From: an uncultured Gammaproteobacteria bacterium
Lineage (GTDB): Bacteria > Pseudomonadota > Gammaproteobacteria > Arenicellales > JAANXG01
Direction of reading: 5' to 3'
Assembly: GCA_947258785.1 (NCBI GenBank)
Contig: CAMYJT010000001.1
Location: 310,001-374,000, forward strand
Length of the DNA: 64,000 nucleotides
A model generated the notes under the pieces. It saw only the letters and a program-made list of their open reading frames with translations. It was not told the DNA's origin and searched no databases. Positions 9,153 to 19,940 of the stretch are shown here, one piece after another. Within the stretch, counting starts at the first letter, position 1; each line of letters starts with the position of its first letter. The position numbers were made by a program, and so were the translations under genes.

Positions 9153-9362
9153 ATTCAGCGTTTAAAATGTCAATCTATTCTGTGGATAACTGCCTTCAAA
9201 ATCCTAAGGAACACCCTTTGCCGGTTCTTTTCCGCCCTATCGACAACCGTAAACCACGACTTATCAACAGACATTAGAATTGTTTATCTTATTGTTTTTA
9301 AATAAAATTATATACTTATCCACAAAAAACATAAATTATATTAATAAACTCTATTTATACTT
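9153..9362. other. Probable oriC (dnaA-dnaN spacer with DnaA boxes)
   Basis: The 210-base spacer holds two perfect DnaA boxes in opposite orientation: TGTGGATAA at 9181-9189 (reverse) and TTATCCACA at 9316-9324 (forward). A near match, TTATCAACA, lies at 9261-9269. Between and after them is a run of very AT-rich sequence from about 9280 to 9362 that could be the unwinding element. The position next to dnaA agrees with bacterial origins. That this is the working origin is inference. Confidence 0.7.
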
Positions 9363-10466
9363 ATGAAAATTACAATAGAACGGGATCGAATACTTAAACC
9401 CTTGGGAAGCGTCAGTAGTGTAGTGGAGCGCCGTCAAACCTTGCCGATGTTGGGTAATGTCTACATACGCTATGAACACTCAACGGTGACTTTGATTGGC
9501 ACAGATCTGGAAACAGAGGTGAAAACTAAAGTTAATGATGTAGAAGGAGAATTTGGGGAATGCACAGTCGGAGCGCGTAAACTGCATGACATTTGTCGCG
9601 CTTTAGAGGAGAACTCGAACATTGAAATGCAGCTCAGAGACGAACGGTTGATGGTTAACAGCGGTAGCAGCCGGTTCAATTTACAGACCCTTCCGGCGAT
9701 GGAATTTCCAAGGATAGAAACGGAGGACTGGGACTGCGAGCTGGAAGTTTCACAAGGAGAGTTGAAGAAACTTATTGAAAAAACAGCGTTTTCTATGGCT
9801 CAACAAGACGTTCGTTATTATTTGAATGGATTGTTGATGGAGATCACAGGAAAGATCTTGAGAGTCGTTGCCACCGATGGTCATAGGTTAGCAAAATCTG
9901 AAATCACATTAGATCGAAGTGCGGGAAAAACGACTCGACAGGCAATTATCCCTAGAAAGGCGGTGAATGAATTGGGTCGGTACCTGGAGGCTAGTGACCA
10001 ACTGGCTAAGCTCTGCCTGAGTACGAACCACCTGCAGGTGGAGGTAGGTTTATTGGTTTTTACAACAAAATTAATAGATGGACGATTCCCAGACTATGAA
10101 AAGGTAATACCCAAAGACTTGGCTATCCATTTACAGGTGCATAGAAACGAAATGTTTGACATTTTAGCGCGTGCTTCCATTCTGACGAATGAGAAATTCA
10201 GGGGTATACGACTGGGTGTGAAATCGAACAAACTCTCGGTGATGGCAAATAATCCGGAGCAAGAAGAGGCGGAAGATTCGATGTCGATTGACTATGAAGG
10301 TGATGAGATTGAGGTCGGATTCAATGTAAACTACTTGATGGAAGCGCTGCGAGCGTTAGAGGGGGAGACGGTCGATTTGGGTGTGCAGGATCCCAACAGC
10401 AGCTGTACGATTCAACAACCTAATGATAATTCAACAATTTATCTAGTGATGCCCATGCGTCTGTGA
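9363..10466 (+). CDS. dnaN: DNA polymerase III sliding clamp (beta)
   Basis: The beta clamp encircles DNA and tethers DNA polymerase III and other replication and repair proteins. The 367-residue length is standard. It begins MKITIERDRILKPLGSVSSV, has the three-fold repeated clamp domains, and ends with the typical YLVMPMRL. The start is ATG without a clear Shine-Dalgarno sequence; the sequence before it is AT-rich. The gene itself looks richer in A and T than gyrB downstream. Its stop codon abuts a parS palindrome. Confidence 0.97.
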   Translation: MKITIERDRILKPLGSVSSVVERRQTLPMLGNVYIRYEHSTVTLIGTDLETEVKTKVNDVEGEFGECTVGARKLHDICRALEENSNIEMQLRDERLMVNSGSSRFNLQTLPAMEFPRIETEDWDCELEVSQGELKKLIEKTAFSMAQQDVRYYLNGLLMEITGKILRVVATDGHRLAKSEITLDRSAGKTTRQAIIPRKAVNELGRYLEASDQLAKLCLSTNHLQVEVGLLVFTTKLIDGRFPDYEKVIPKDLAIHLQVHRNEMFDILARASILTNEKFRGIRLGVKSNKLSVMANNPEQEEAEDSMSIDYEGDEIEVGFNVNYLMEALRALEGETVDLGVQDPNSSCTIQQPNDNSTIYLVMPMRL

Positions 10467-10482
10467 TGTTTCACGTGAAACA
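10467..10482. other. parS centromere site
   Basis: The 16-base palindrome TGTTTCACGTGAAACA is identical to the well-known bacterial chromosomal parS consensus bound by ParB. It sits inside a perfect 20-base palindrome, 10465-10484, that begins in the dnaN stop codon. parS sites cluster near origins, which fits this place. No parA or parB is in the window, so the proteins must be encoded elsewhere. Confidence 0.9.
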
Positions 10483-10497
10483 TCGGACTGCTATTGA

Positions 10498-12963
<2,466 letters not shown>

Positions 12964-13008
12964 AGTTTGACGCCGCCCAGTAAGAAATGCGGGCTGGCCC
13001 ACCGGCAT

Positions 13009-13392
13009 TCAGTGCAAGGTTTTAGGCGTTGACAGTGTGAAGGTCGGGATTTTTGCGTCGAAGCGCGTACCATCCTCCGCCACCATCTGATAGCTGCCGT
13101 CCATTGTTCCGACCGGCGTCTCGATTACGGTCCCGCTGGTATATTGATAGATGCCCTGAGGCTGAATCAGAGGTTGTTCACCCACCACCCCCTCGCCGCG
13201 AACCTCTTGGACCCGGTCATTCGCGTCGGTGATGATCCAGTGGCGAGTCATCAACTGCGCCGGTAGGTGCCCCTTGTTGCTGATGGTTACGGTATAGGCG
13301 AAGACATAGCGATCGGACTTTGGATCGGATTGCGCCTCGATGTAGGCGGATTTAACGTTTACCTCAACACGATATTTATCGTCTGCCTTCAT
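13009..13392 (-). CDS. apaG: ApaG domain protein
   Basis: ApaG (127 residues here, the usual size) is a small beta-sandwich protein of the DUF525 family found beside apaH; its exact role is unsettled. The core motifs are YTVTISNKGHLPAQLMTRHW and GTMDGSYQM. apaG lies upstream of a convergent gyrB end and downstream of apaH on the minus strand, 52 bases apart. In many gammaproteobacteria the order is pdxA-rsmA-apaG-apaH; here pdxA-rsmA is 45 kb away. Confidence 0.95.
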   Translation of the reverse strand: MKADDKYRVEVNVKSAYIEAQSDPKSDRYVFAYTVTISNKGHLPAQLMTRHWIITDANDRVQEVRGEGVVGEQPLIQPQGIYQYTSGTVIETPVGTMDGSYQMVAEDGTRFDAKIPTFTLSTPKTLH

Positions 13393-13444
13393 GGGAGGTA
13401 CATATCATTTTGACCGATTATAACACATGCCACTTCCTGAAAAT

Positions 13445-14257
13445 TCAGCTCGACCCGCAGGCCACGCTGTCAAATTGAATTTCGGTGGAATCCAAGCGAA
13501 CCGACGTCAAACGACGACCCCAAACACAGCCACTGTCCAGGCAGATCGCCTCGTTGACAGACCGGGCCCCCAGTGTAGACCAGTGCCCGAACACTAAACG
13601 AGCGCCACGGAGTTGACGGGGCCAATCAAACCAGGGCCGCAGCGAAGGCGGTTGCGTACCGGGCGGGCCGGCGTGACCGACATCAATCCGGCCGTTGCGG
13701 TCACAGTACCGCATGCGGGTAAATATATTCGTGATACAGCGAAGGCGCGCCCACCCTGATAATGAATCGCGCCATCGATCCGGTTGATCACCGTACATGT
13801 GCCGGAGGAAATCCCCGGGGTTTGCCTGCAGCACGGCCTCCACTTCTCCTGCCAAGGCCTTGGATTGGGATAACGACCACGCTGGGTCAACCCCAGCATG
13901 AACCATCACGACACCCAAAGCGACGTCATGATGGAGCAGCGGCCTGAAACGCAGCCAATCGAGCAATTCATCGCGGTCCGATGCGGCCAGAAAGGATGTC
14001 AGGGTATCGGGTGTTTTGACCGGCCGGGCGCCTACCGAGACGGCGAGTAGATTGAGATCATGATTGCCAAGTACGACTTGAGCGCCTGAACCCAAGCCCC
14101 TTACGAATCGGACCACCTCCAGCGACTCAGGACCACGGTTCACGAGGTCGCCAACGAACCAGAGATGGTCCCTGCGGGGTTCAAAATCAATCTTACACAA
14201 CAGCTTTTGTAATGGACCGTAACAGCCTTGAACATCGCCGATGACATACACTGCCAT
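13445..14257 (-). CDS. apaH: Symmetrical bis(5'-nucleosyl)-tetraphosphatase ApaH
   Basis: ApaH hydrolyses Ap4A to two ADP and also removes Np4 caps from RNA. The 270-residue protein shows the metallophosphatase motifs GDVQGC, GDLVNRGP and GNHD, followed by HAGVDP and a late GHWS. The length matches the family. It precedes apaG on the same strand and follows the proline iminopeptidase gene by 21 bases, so they may be co-transcribed. Confidence 0.95.
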   Translation of the reverse strand: MAVYVIGDVQGCYGPLQKLLCKIDFEPRRDHLWFVGDLVNRGPESLEVVRFVRGLGSGAQVVLGNHDLNLLAVSVGARPVKTPDTLTSFLAASDRDELLDWLRFRPLLHHDVALGVVMVHAGVDPAWSLSQSKALAGEVEAVLQANPGDFLRHMYGDQPDRWRDSLSGWARLRCITNIFTRMRYCDRNGRIDVGHAGPPGTQPPSLRPWFDWPRQLRGARLVFGHWSTLGARSVNEAICLDSGCVWGRRLTSVRLDSTEIQFDSVACGSS

Positions 14258-14278
14258 TTACCCGGTCTGCCTGCGGTC

Positions 14279-15241
14279 TCAACGGCGCGCTAGCCGCCTA
14301 GCGATATTTTGGGTGGCCTTCAGCAGTGCGTCCGTGACGCCGGGCTCGCTGGCCGAATGTCCGGCATCCGCCACGACATACAACTCCGCCTTTGGCCACG
14401 CCTGTTGCAATTGTATGGCGTTCTCGATGGGACAGATCATATCGTAGCGCCCATGCACGATGATTCCCGGCAGCTCTGCGAGCCGGTAGCTATCGCGAAG
14501 GATCTGATTTGGCGACAGAAAACTGTCATGAACAAAATAGTGCGACTCGATGCGTGCCAGGCTCAACGCGATGTGCGGCGACCCAAAAAATTCCTGGACG
14601 GCATGATTGGGCTGCAGCGTGGCGCACCTGCCCTCCCACAAGGCCCACGCCTTGGCCGCGGCCATCCGAGCCAGCTCGTCATCACCGGTCAAACGCCGGT
14701 GGTAGGCCCGGACAAAATGATCCCGCTCTGCCTCGGGGATCGGTGCGATGAAGTCCTGCCAAAACTCCGGAAAGATTCTGTTCGCGCCTTCCTGGTAGAA
14801 CCACTGAATCTCATGGCGACGGCAGAGGAAGATTCCACGAAGGATGAGCGCCAGTACCGTTCCCGGGTGCGACTCCGCGTACACCAACCCGAGGGTAGAA
14901 CCCCATGAGCCGCCAAATACTACCCATTGGTCGATCTTCAAGTGCGTTCGAATGCGCTCGATGTCGGCGACCAGGTGTTGGGTCGTGTTGTTCTCCAGGC
15001 TGGCGTGTGGTTTTGATCGGCCCGCGCCGCGCTGGTCAAACAGTACGATTCGAAAAATCTCAGGATCAAAGAACCGCCGTTGATAGTGCTCGCAACCGGC
15101 TCCGGGGCCACCGTGCAGCACTACGGCGGGGATTCCCTGTGGATTACCACACTCTTCGACATACAGCTCGTGCGGCGGGTCCACCGGCAGGTAAAAATGC
15201 TTGTTTGGTTTTATCTCAGGAAACAATGAACGCATCGCCAT
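14279..15241 (-). CDS. pip: Proline iminopeptidase
   Basis: This cytoplasmic alpha/beta hydrolase removes N-terminal proline from peptides. The 320-residue product has the oxyanion motif HGGPGAG, the nucleophile elbow GGSWGS, the segment DQRGAGRS and the late catalytic Asp (HGRYDMICP) and His (DAGHSASEPG) typical of peptidase family S33. The start is the ATG at 15241, six bases after the mlaA stop. Related S33 hydrolases could act on other substrates, but this match is close along its whole length. Confidence 0.92.
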   Translation of the reverse strand: MAMRSLFPEIKPNKHFYLPVDPPHELYVEECGNPQGIPAVVLHGGPGAGCEHYQRRFFDPEIFRIVLFDQRGAGRSKPHASLENNTTQHLVADIERIRTHLKIDQWVVFGGSWGSTLGLVYAESHPGTVLALILRGIFLCRRHEIQWFYQEGANRIFPEFWQDFIAPIPEAERDHFVRAYHRRLTGDDELARMAAAKAWALWEGRCATLQPNHAVQEFFGSPHIALSLARIESHYFVHDSFLSPNQILRDSYRLAELPGIIVHGRYDMICPIENAIQLQQAWPKAELYVVADAGHSASEPGVTDALLKATQNIARRLARR

Positions 15242-15246
15242 AAGGC

Positions 15247-15993
15247 CTACCGGAGAAACTCGTCCACCGGTGGATTGCCGTCATAAATGAGATCGCGCCG
15301 CTTTTGACGGAAACTCTCGCGCGCGAATAAATACGGGTCGAGTTGCATCTGTAGCAGCCTGGTGACCCCCAGCAGCTGCGCCCGATAGTCGATGACATCC
15401 AACCCGATGAGCGCCACTTGTGCCCCGGTGCTGTCAACCGCGAGCCGTGGGTCGGTGTAGAAATAGTACGGGAGCAGTCCCACGGAATCGCGCACTGTGC
15501 TTAGACCCAGGAAGGGCAGTACCAGATAGGGGCCTGGGCCGAAGCCCCAAGCCGCGAAAGTCTGTCCGAAATCTTCCTGATGTCGTTCCAGTCCGAGGTG
15601 CTCAGCAACCTCGAACAGGCCCAACACACCTATCGTAGAATTGATTAGAAAGCGGCCGCTGTCGGCAAAGGCCTGGAAGAGTTTACCCTGCAACAGAGCG
15701 TTGATGATGGTGGTCGGTTCTAGAAGGTTTCGGTAAAAATTACCGACGCTGCGGCGAACAACCACAGGTGTTACGCGGTGGTAGCCTTTGGCGATTGGCT
15801 TGATTACAGCGCGATCGACTCGATCGTTGAATCTGAACACGCGCCGATTGAAGTCCTCCCAGGGGTCGCCGTCACAAGCAGTAGCACCGGACTCAACGGT
15901 GTTGGATACGGTCTGGGTCGTGGCGCAGGCACCAAGTTGGATGACCAAGGTCAAAACGAGCAAGAGCCGGCCATGGTATTTGTTGCTAGGCAT
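15247..15993 (-). CDS. mlaA: Outer-membrane lipid asymmetry lipoprotein MlaA
   Basis: MlaA (VacJ) removes misplaced phospholipids from the outer leaflet of the outer membrane and passes them to MlaC. I choose the ATG at 15993, giving a signal peptide that ends LGAC with Cys23 as the lipidated residue; an upstream in-frame extension to 16089 lacks this logic. The family core is present: DPWEDFNRRVFRFND, the long helical region, and WGFGPGPYLVLPFLG. The 248-residue length is normal. The rest of the Mla pathway (mlaBCDEF) is not in the window. The gene diverges from the Trp-rich protein. Confidence 0.94.
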   Translation of the reverse strand: MPSNKYHGRLLLVLTLVIQLGACATTQTVSNTVESGATACDGDPWEDFNRRVFRFNDRVDRAVIKPIAKGYHRVTPVVVRRSVGNFYRNLLEPTTIINALLQGKLFQAFADSGRFLINSTIGVLGLFEVAEHLGLERHQEDFGQTFAAWGFGPGPYLVLPFLGLSTVRDSVGLLPYYFYTDPRLAVDSTGAQVALIGLDVIDYRAQLLGVTRLLQMQLDPYLFARESFRQKRRDLIYDGNPPVDEFLR

Positions 15994-16104
15994 TATGTTG
16001 TGTGTTGGGGCGCAAAAAACGCTTAGTGTATCAGCCTTCGATTTGGCCCAGTACTCATGATGCGTGTAAAGTATGTTGCGATACCACATAATTGGAGGTC
16101 ACCA

Positions 16105-16566
16105 ATGAGCTGGAAAGAAGAAACGGACAAATTGTTCGAAACTTGGGCGGAGGCGCAGCAGAACCTGTGGCGGACGTGGACCCCGGACGCCACAAAAAAA
16201 ACCCCCGTAGAGAGCTGGAATCAGGTCCTGGAGCTATGGCAACAGTCTTGGCGCCAGGCGGTGGATTCGCAGACAGAATTGATGAACTTGTGGGCGAGCG
16301 AAGGCCAACTGGGCGGAGCCTCGAAGCCGGACTTAAGTCAATACTTACCGGTTCTCCAGGATATGTTTTTACAGTGGAGCACGGCACAGCAGCAGCTCTG
16401 GGGCCAGTGGCTGGATTCCATGAAGGGCTTGGATCCTGGCAAACTGAATGAGGCTTGGCAGAAACAAGGGGAACAGCTAATGGAACAGTTTTCCAGCTCG
16501 GCCAAACAGATTATGGACGCCCAACAGGAGGCGATGGATCAATTGCTGGATTCGTTCCGCTCCTGA
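16105..16566 (+). CDS. Trp-rich PhaE/phasin-like small protein
   Basis: A 153-residue acidic, helical protein with 12 tryptophans, many in repeated W-x2-W or Q-Q-x-L-W patterns, so it should form amphipathic helices. The ATG at 16105 is preceded by a strong GGAGG at 16094-16098. It resembles the N-terminal part of PhaE, the helper subunit of class III polyhydroxyalkanoate synthase, and granule phasins, but is less than half the length of PhaE, and no phaC lies in the window. A role at the surface of a storage granule is inference; I would not assign a function firmly. It diverges from mlaA and converges on the rhomboid gene. Confidence 0.7.
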   Translation: MSWKEETDKLFETWAEAQQNLWRTWTPDATKKTPVESWNQVLELWQQSWRQAVDSQTELMNLWASEGQLGGASKPDLSQYLPVLQDMFLQWSTAQQQLWGQWLDSMKGLDPGKLNEAWQKQGEQLMEQFSSSAKQIMDAQQEAMDQLLDSFRS

Positions 16567-16572
16567 CAGACG

Positions 16573-17154
16573 TTACCGACGCGCCATCCGGGCCGACGTA
16601 TAGCCCCAGCCGGTTCCCAGTAGCAGGCCCACTGTATGGGCCATGTTGGCGATATGGCCTACGAAGCCCAGCCAACATATGACGAACCATACCAACATCA
16701 TTATTACGATGGGTTTGTGGAGACGCATGCCGAACCGAGGGTTATGCCTCCCCTGCATCCAGAAGTAACCCAGTAATCCATATACGACCCCTGACATACC
16801 TCCGAAGGCGGGACCCTGGTAAAAATACTGACCTAGGTTCGATGCAACTCCGAGTATCACGACCATTGTACCCAAAGCCGCCGCCCCCAATCGGCGCTCC
16901 AACGCCCCGCCCAACTCCCACAACCAGAGCATATTGAACACAATATGGAGAATCCCGAAGTGTATGAAAATCGGCGTCAGCAGACGCCAAAACTGACCGG
17001 TGCGCACCTCGATCAGCAGTTGGTCCATCCGCTCAGTGATGAAGAAGTGCTGCAAGAGGTAGAGCTTGCTCCCAAAGCCTGAGCTCAGCGCAAGTACCAC
17101 ACAAAACAGCACTACAGACGTCGTTAACGGCGGTAATATCGTGTGACGAGCCAT
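16573..17154 (-). CDS. Rhomboid family intramembrane serine protease
   Basis: The 193-residue protein is an integral membrane protease of the rhomboid family, with six predicted helices. The catalytic Ser lies in GGMSGVVYGLLGY and the catalytic His in HIANMAHTVGLLLG; the HxxxN oxyanion helper is in HIVFN. It lacks the N-terminal cytosolic domain of GlpG. These proteases cut membrane-anchored substrates within the bilayer; the substrate here is unknown. It converges on the Trp-rich gene with six bases between stops. Confidence 0.92.
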   Translation of the reverse strand: MARHTILPPLTTSVVLFCVVLALSSGFGSKLYLLQHFFITERMDQLLIEVRTGQFWRLLTPIFIHFGILHIVFNMLWLWELGGALERRLGAAALGTMVVILGVASNLGQYFYQGPAFGGMSGVVYGLLGYFWMQGRHNPRFGMRLHKPIVIMMLVWFVICWLGFVGHIANMAHTVGLLLGTGWGYTSARMARR

Positions 17155-17424
17155 GAAAAAGCGTCGGTGTACGGCTATGGGCTAAAAGGTGCAATCTTTG
17201 GTCGGCCGCTAGAGAAGCTAACAAAACCGTTGGACAAATGCGACCGATGATCCCCCCGATCCTGTATCGCGTGGGCAGGCCTCAGGTTGAGGCCGCACTT
17301 TCCCAGTATCGGGGCTATCCAACTATAATGCACAAAGCTGGGCTCCAACTATTGCATTTTATTCCAAGGGTTTCTATTTATTACAAGGACAGCGTAAAAG
17401 AATTCCCAGACCCGGAATAGCGCA

Positions 17425-18882
17425 ATGCTCTCTCACACAGCCATTTTTACACGGATAGTTCGCGACCATATGGGGCCGGCACCGATGACGGTGCCGACAG
17501 CCACTGCCTGTGCAGACGCTGTGCGCCGAATGCGAGAGGTTAGGGCAGATAGTGTCGTGGTCATCGGTAAGAATGGTGAGCCTTGTGGAATTGTTACCGA
17601 GCAAGACGTAGTGCGCCGCATGATCTTCCAGGTAGATGCAAACACCCCCGTGAACGAAGTCATGTCCCGGCCGGTTCAGTACGTACGCGACGACGCGTTG
17701 CTCTACCACGCTATTGCACAGATGCGACGTGGTCGTCTACGTCATATGCCGGTCGTAGACGCCGGCGGAGGCGTGGTTGGCGGACTGCAGTTGCACCATG
17801 CGTTGGCCATGGCGGCCGAGCAGATGGTGAGGCAGATCGAAATCCTGACCCACTCGGAGACCGCGGAAGGGATGCAGCACACCAAACAAGCGCAGGTAGA
17901 AGTCGCAAAACAGCTGTGTTCCGATGCGGTCCCCGCCCCAGAGATCCAGGCGTTGATAACGCGTATCAATAACGATTTGTACCGTCGTATCGTCGCTCTC
18001 TGCCTGCGAGATATGGCGGAATCTGGATGGGGCGGCCCGCCCGTTGGTTTTGACGTGATCGTAATGGGCTCCGGCGGCCGCGGCGAAAGTTTCCTGTATC
18101 CGGATCAGGACAACGGCTTCATCCTTGAGGACTATCCCGACATTCTACATAAGAACATCGATCCTTGGTTTATAGAGCTCGCGGTGCGCATGACTGGCGC
18201 GTTGGATCGGGTAGGCTTCGGGTACTGTACCGGGCATGTTATGGCGACCAACCCACTTTGGAGGAAAACAATTTCTCAGTGGCGCAAACAAATCCAACAG
18301 TGGGTCGGCAGGGGTGCTGACATTGCTTTGCGGTTGGCGGATATCTTTTTTGACTTCGTTCCGGTGTATGGGGACGGCAGCTTAACCGCCGAACTACGCA
18401 CGTACGTAACCGACACAGCGCGTCGGCCTTTCTTTTTACGTGAAATGTATAAATTCGACGAAGAACACGAAGTTGCACTTGGCCCGTTCAACCGCTTATT
18501 GCTCGACAAGCTTGACGGACCCAACAAAGGCAAGCTGAATCTCAAACTTACAGGAACCTTACCCTTGGTCGGTGCCGTACGGATTGCTGCCTTGGCTAGT
18601 GGAATCGATGTAACCTCTACCTTGGGTCGTGTCACCATGCTGTATGAAAAAGGAGCTTTATCTCCCGATGAGCAGGACTATCTTTCCGGCGCGTTCAGGC
18701 ACATCACAAATTTATTGTTTCGGCAGCAGTTGAGTGATTACGAGGCTGGATTGGAGGTGGGTAATCATGTGGCTGTTGATGTGTTGTCGAAGCGCGAGCG
18801 AGACATGTTGATAGATTGTTTCAGGGCAATCAAAAGATACCGGAACCGACTACGCACACAGCTGACCGGTGATGTGTTTTAG
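17425..18882 (+). CDS. CBS-pair DUF294 nucleotidyltransferase-like signalling protein
   Basis: A 485-residue cytoplasmic protein with two CBS domains (about residues 15-70 and 75-130), which usually bind adenine nucleotides, then a GlnD-like nucleotidyltransferase fold with GSGGRGES at 215-222 and DQD at 227-229, then a DUF294 C-terminal helical domain. This architecture is found next to DnaQ-type exonucleases and transporter-sensor kinases of the CrbS type in many proteobacteria, as here. The enzymatic reaction is not known; adenylylation or uridylylation of a partner protein is possible. The ATG start has only a weak Shine-Dalgarno. A TATAAT at 17324-17329 may belong to its promoter, without a clear -35 box. 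Confidence 0.88.
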   Translation: MLSHTAIFTRIVRDHMGPAPMTVPTATACADAVRRMREVRADSVVVIGKNGEPCGIVTEQDVVRRMIFQVDANTPVNEVMSRPVQYVRDDALLYHAIAQMRRGRLRHMPVVDAGGGVVGGLQLHHALAMAAEQMVRQIEILTHSETAEGMQHTKQAQVEVAKQLCSDAVPAPEIQALITRINNDLYRRIVALCLRDMAESGWGGPPVGFDVIVMGSGGRGESFLYPDQDNGFILEDYPDILHKNIDPWFIELAVRMTGALDRVGFGYCTGHVMATNPLWRKTISQWRKQIQQWVGRGADIALRLADIFFDFVPVYGDGSLTAELRTYVTDTARRPFFLREMYKFDEEHEVALGPFNRLLLDKLDGPNKGKLNLKLTGTLPLVGAVRIAALASGIDVTSTLGRVTMLYEKGALSPDEQDYLSGAFRHITNLLFRQQLSDYEAGLEVGNHVAVDVLSKRERDMLIDCFRAIKRYRNRLRTQLTGDVF

Positions 18883-19147
18883 TTTATGGCCCAGACACTA
18901 ACCACAGCGTCCCGGCTCGAAGCGAAAGGTCGGTAGTACTGCTTGCCTGTCCGACCAAAGCGAGCAACAACCAACCGTGACTGTGGGACATTCGGCCTCC
19001 TGCCTCGGTACAAGAAGCAAAACGTCCGCCGCCAACTGTTTTGCGGGAGACGTTTGGGACGTATACTTTGAATCGAGCAGTTTTACTGCCAACAAAACCG
19101 GCCTAGACCGGGACTCGCAACTCTGGATTCAATCGAGGAGAACGGCG

Positions 19148-19363
19148 ATGTCTGAAAACTTCAGAGACTACCTTATCGCATTGGCCGATGATCCTGCTTT
19201 GCTCGCTCGATACAAAGCGGATCCGAAAGACACCCTGAAGGACGCGGCAATCAGCAACGAAGAACGGCAAGCTCTGTTGAGTGGGGATGTGTCAAAGATC
19301 AACGCCTTTCTGGCAGGACAAGACGTGCCCAAGCATGTGCAAGATCTGATTGCCAAGTTATAG
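19148..19363 (+). CDS. Small LigA-like helical protein
   Basis: A 71-residue protein beginning MSENFRDYLIALADDPALLA. The ATG at 19148 follows a GAGGAG Shine-Dalgarno; a longer reading of the frame has no support. The pattern DPALLARYKADP followed by a late LLSGD resembles the small helical LigA subunit fold of protocatechuate 4,5-dioxygenase and related small domains of unknown role. No LigB-like catalytic subunit lies nearby. TATACT at 19062-19067 may be a -10 box. It lies between the CBS-DUF294 gene and the receiver gene. A regulatory or scaffolding role is a guess. Confidence 0.72.
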   Translation: MSENFRDYLIALADDPALLARYKADPKDTLKDAAISNEERQALLSGDVSKINAFLAGQDVPKHVQDLIAKL

Positions 19364-19547
19364 GCTAACACATGTAATGCACCTCCTTCGCACTGATGGC
19401 GCCATAGGCGAAACGGATTTCCTCTGTGGCCTCGGTGTTGGGGGGCAGCATACGGGCGGGATGATCAAGGGGCGGCGAAAGGACTTTCTTTACCAGTTGG
19501 GCGCAGCCGCGGTTCATGACTGTTGCATGTGTATATAATCACTGGCC

Positions 19548-19934
19548 ATGACTGATACCACTGGGAGAAGGGTACTCATCGTCGACGACGAGCCCAATAT
19601 CGTCTGGTCGCTGGAGTTCCTGATGAAAAAAGAGGGATACACGGTGCTTACCGCGACCGATGGTGAAGACGCCTTGGCGCAGATGAGGGAGGCGACCCCG
19701 GATCTGGTGTTGCTGGATATTAATATACCCAAGGGAAACGGCTACGAGATCTGTCAGGCCATACGCACCAATCCAACATGGGAAGGTATTCGAGTGGTGA
19801 TGCTGACTGCTAAGGGTCGTGATGTGGATCGTGAAAAAGGAATCGCAGTGGGTGCGGACGATTATGTCACCAAACCATTCTCTACCCACGAGGTGGTTGC
19901 TCTGATTCGCCGTTTGCTCGGGCCCGACGGTTGA
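19548..19934 (+). CDS. Single-domain response regulator
   Basis: A 128-residue stand-alone receiver domain: acidic pair in IVDDEPN, phospho-acceptor Asp in LVLLDINIP, Thr in MLTAKG, and Lys in VTKPF. There is no output domain, so it would act by protein-protein contact or phosphotransfer, like CheY or Spo0F. It lies 6 bases before the pseudokinase-exonuclease gene and 2.4 kb before the transporter-kinase gene, its probable phosphodonor. Confidence 0.93.
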   Translation: MTDTTGRRVLIVDDEPNIVWSLEFLMKKEGYTVLTATDGEDALAQMREATPDLVLLDINIPKGNGYEICQAIRTNPTWEGIRVVMLTAKGRDVDREKGIAVGADDYVTKPFSTHEVVALIRRLLGPDG

Positions 19935-19940
19935 AGCGCA

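Noticed and set aside
17238..17420. Sixty-residue plus-strand open frame before the CBS gene
   Set aside because: No Shine-Dalgarno, no recognisable domain, and it sits in the promoter region of the next gene.
19148..19363. RiPP precursor peptide
   Set aside because: The leader-like fold invites it, but the C-terminus has no Cys/Ser/Thr-rich core and no maturation enzyme is nearby.
19350..19538. Small open frame between the LigA-like and receiver genes
   Set aside because: Overlaps the end of the previous gene, lacks a ribosome-binding site and resembles nothing.
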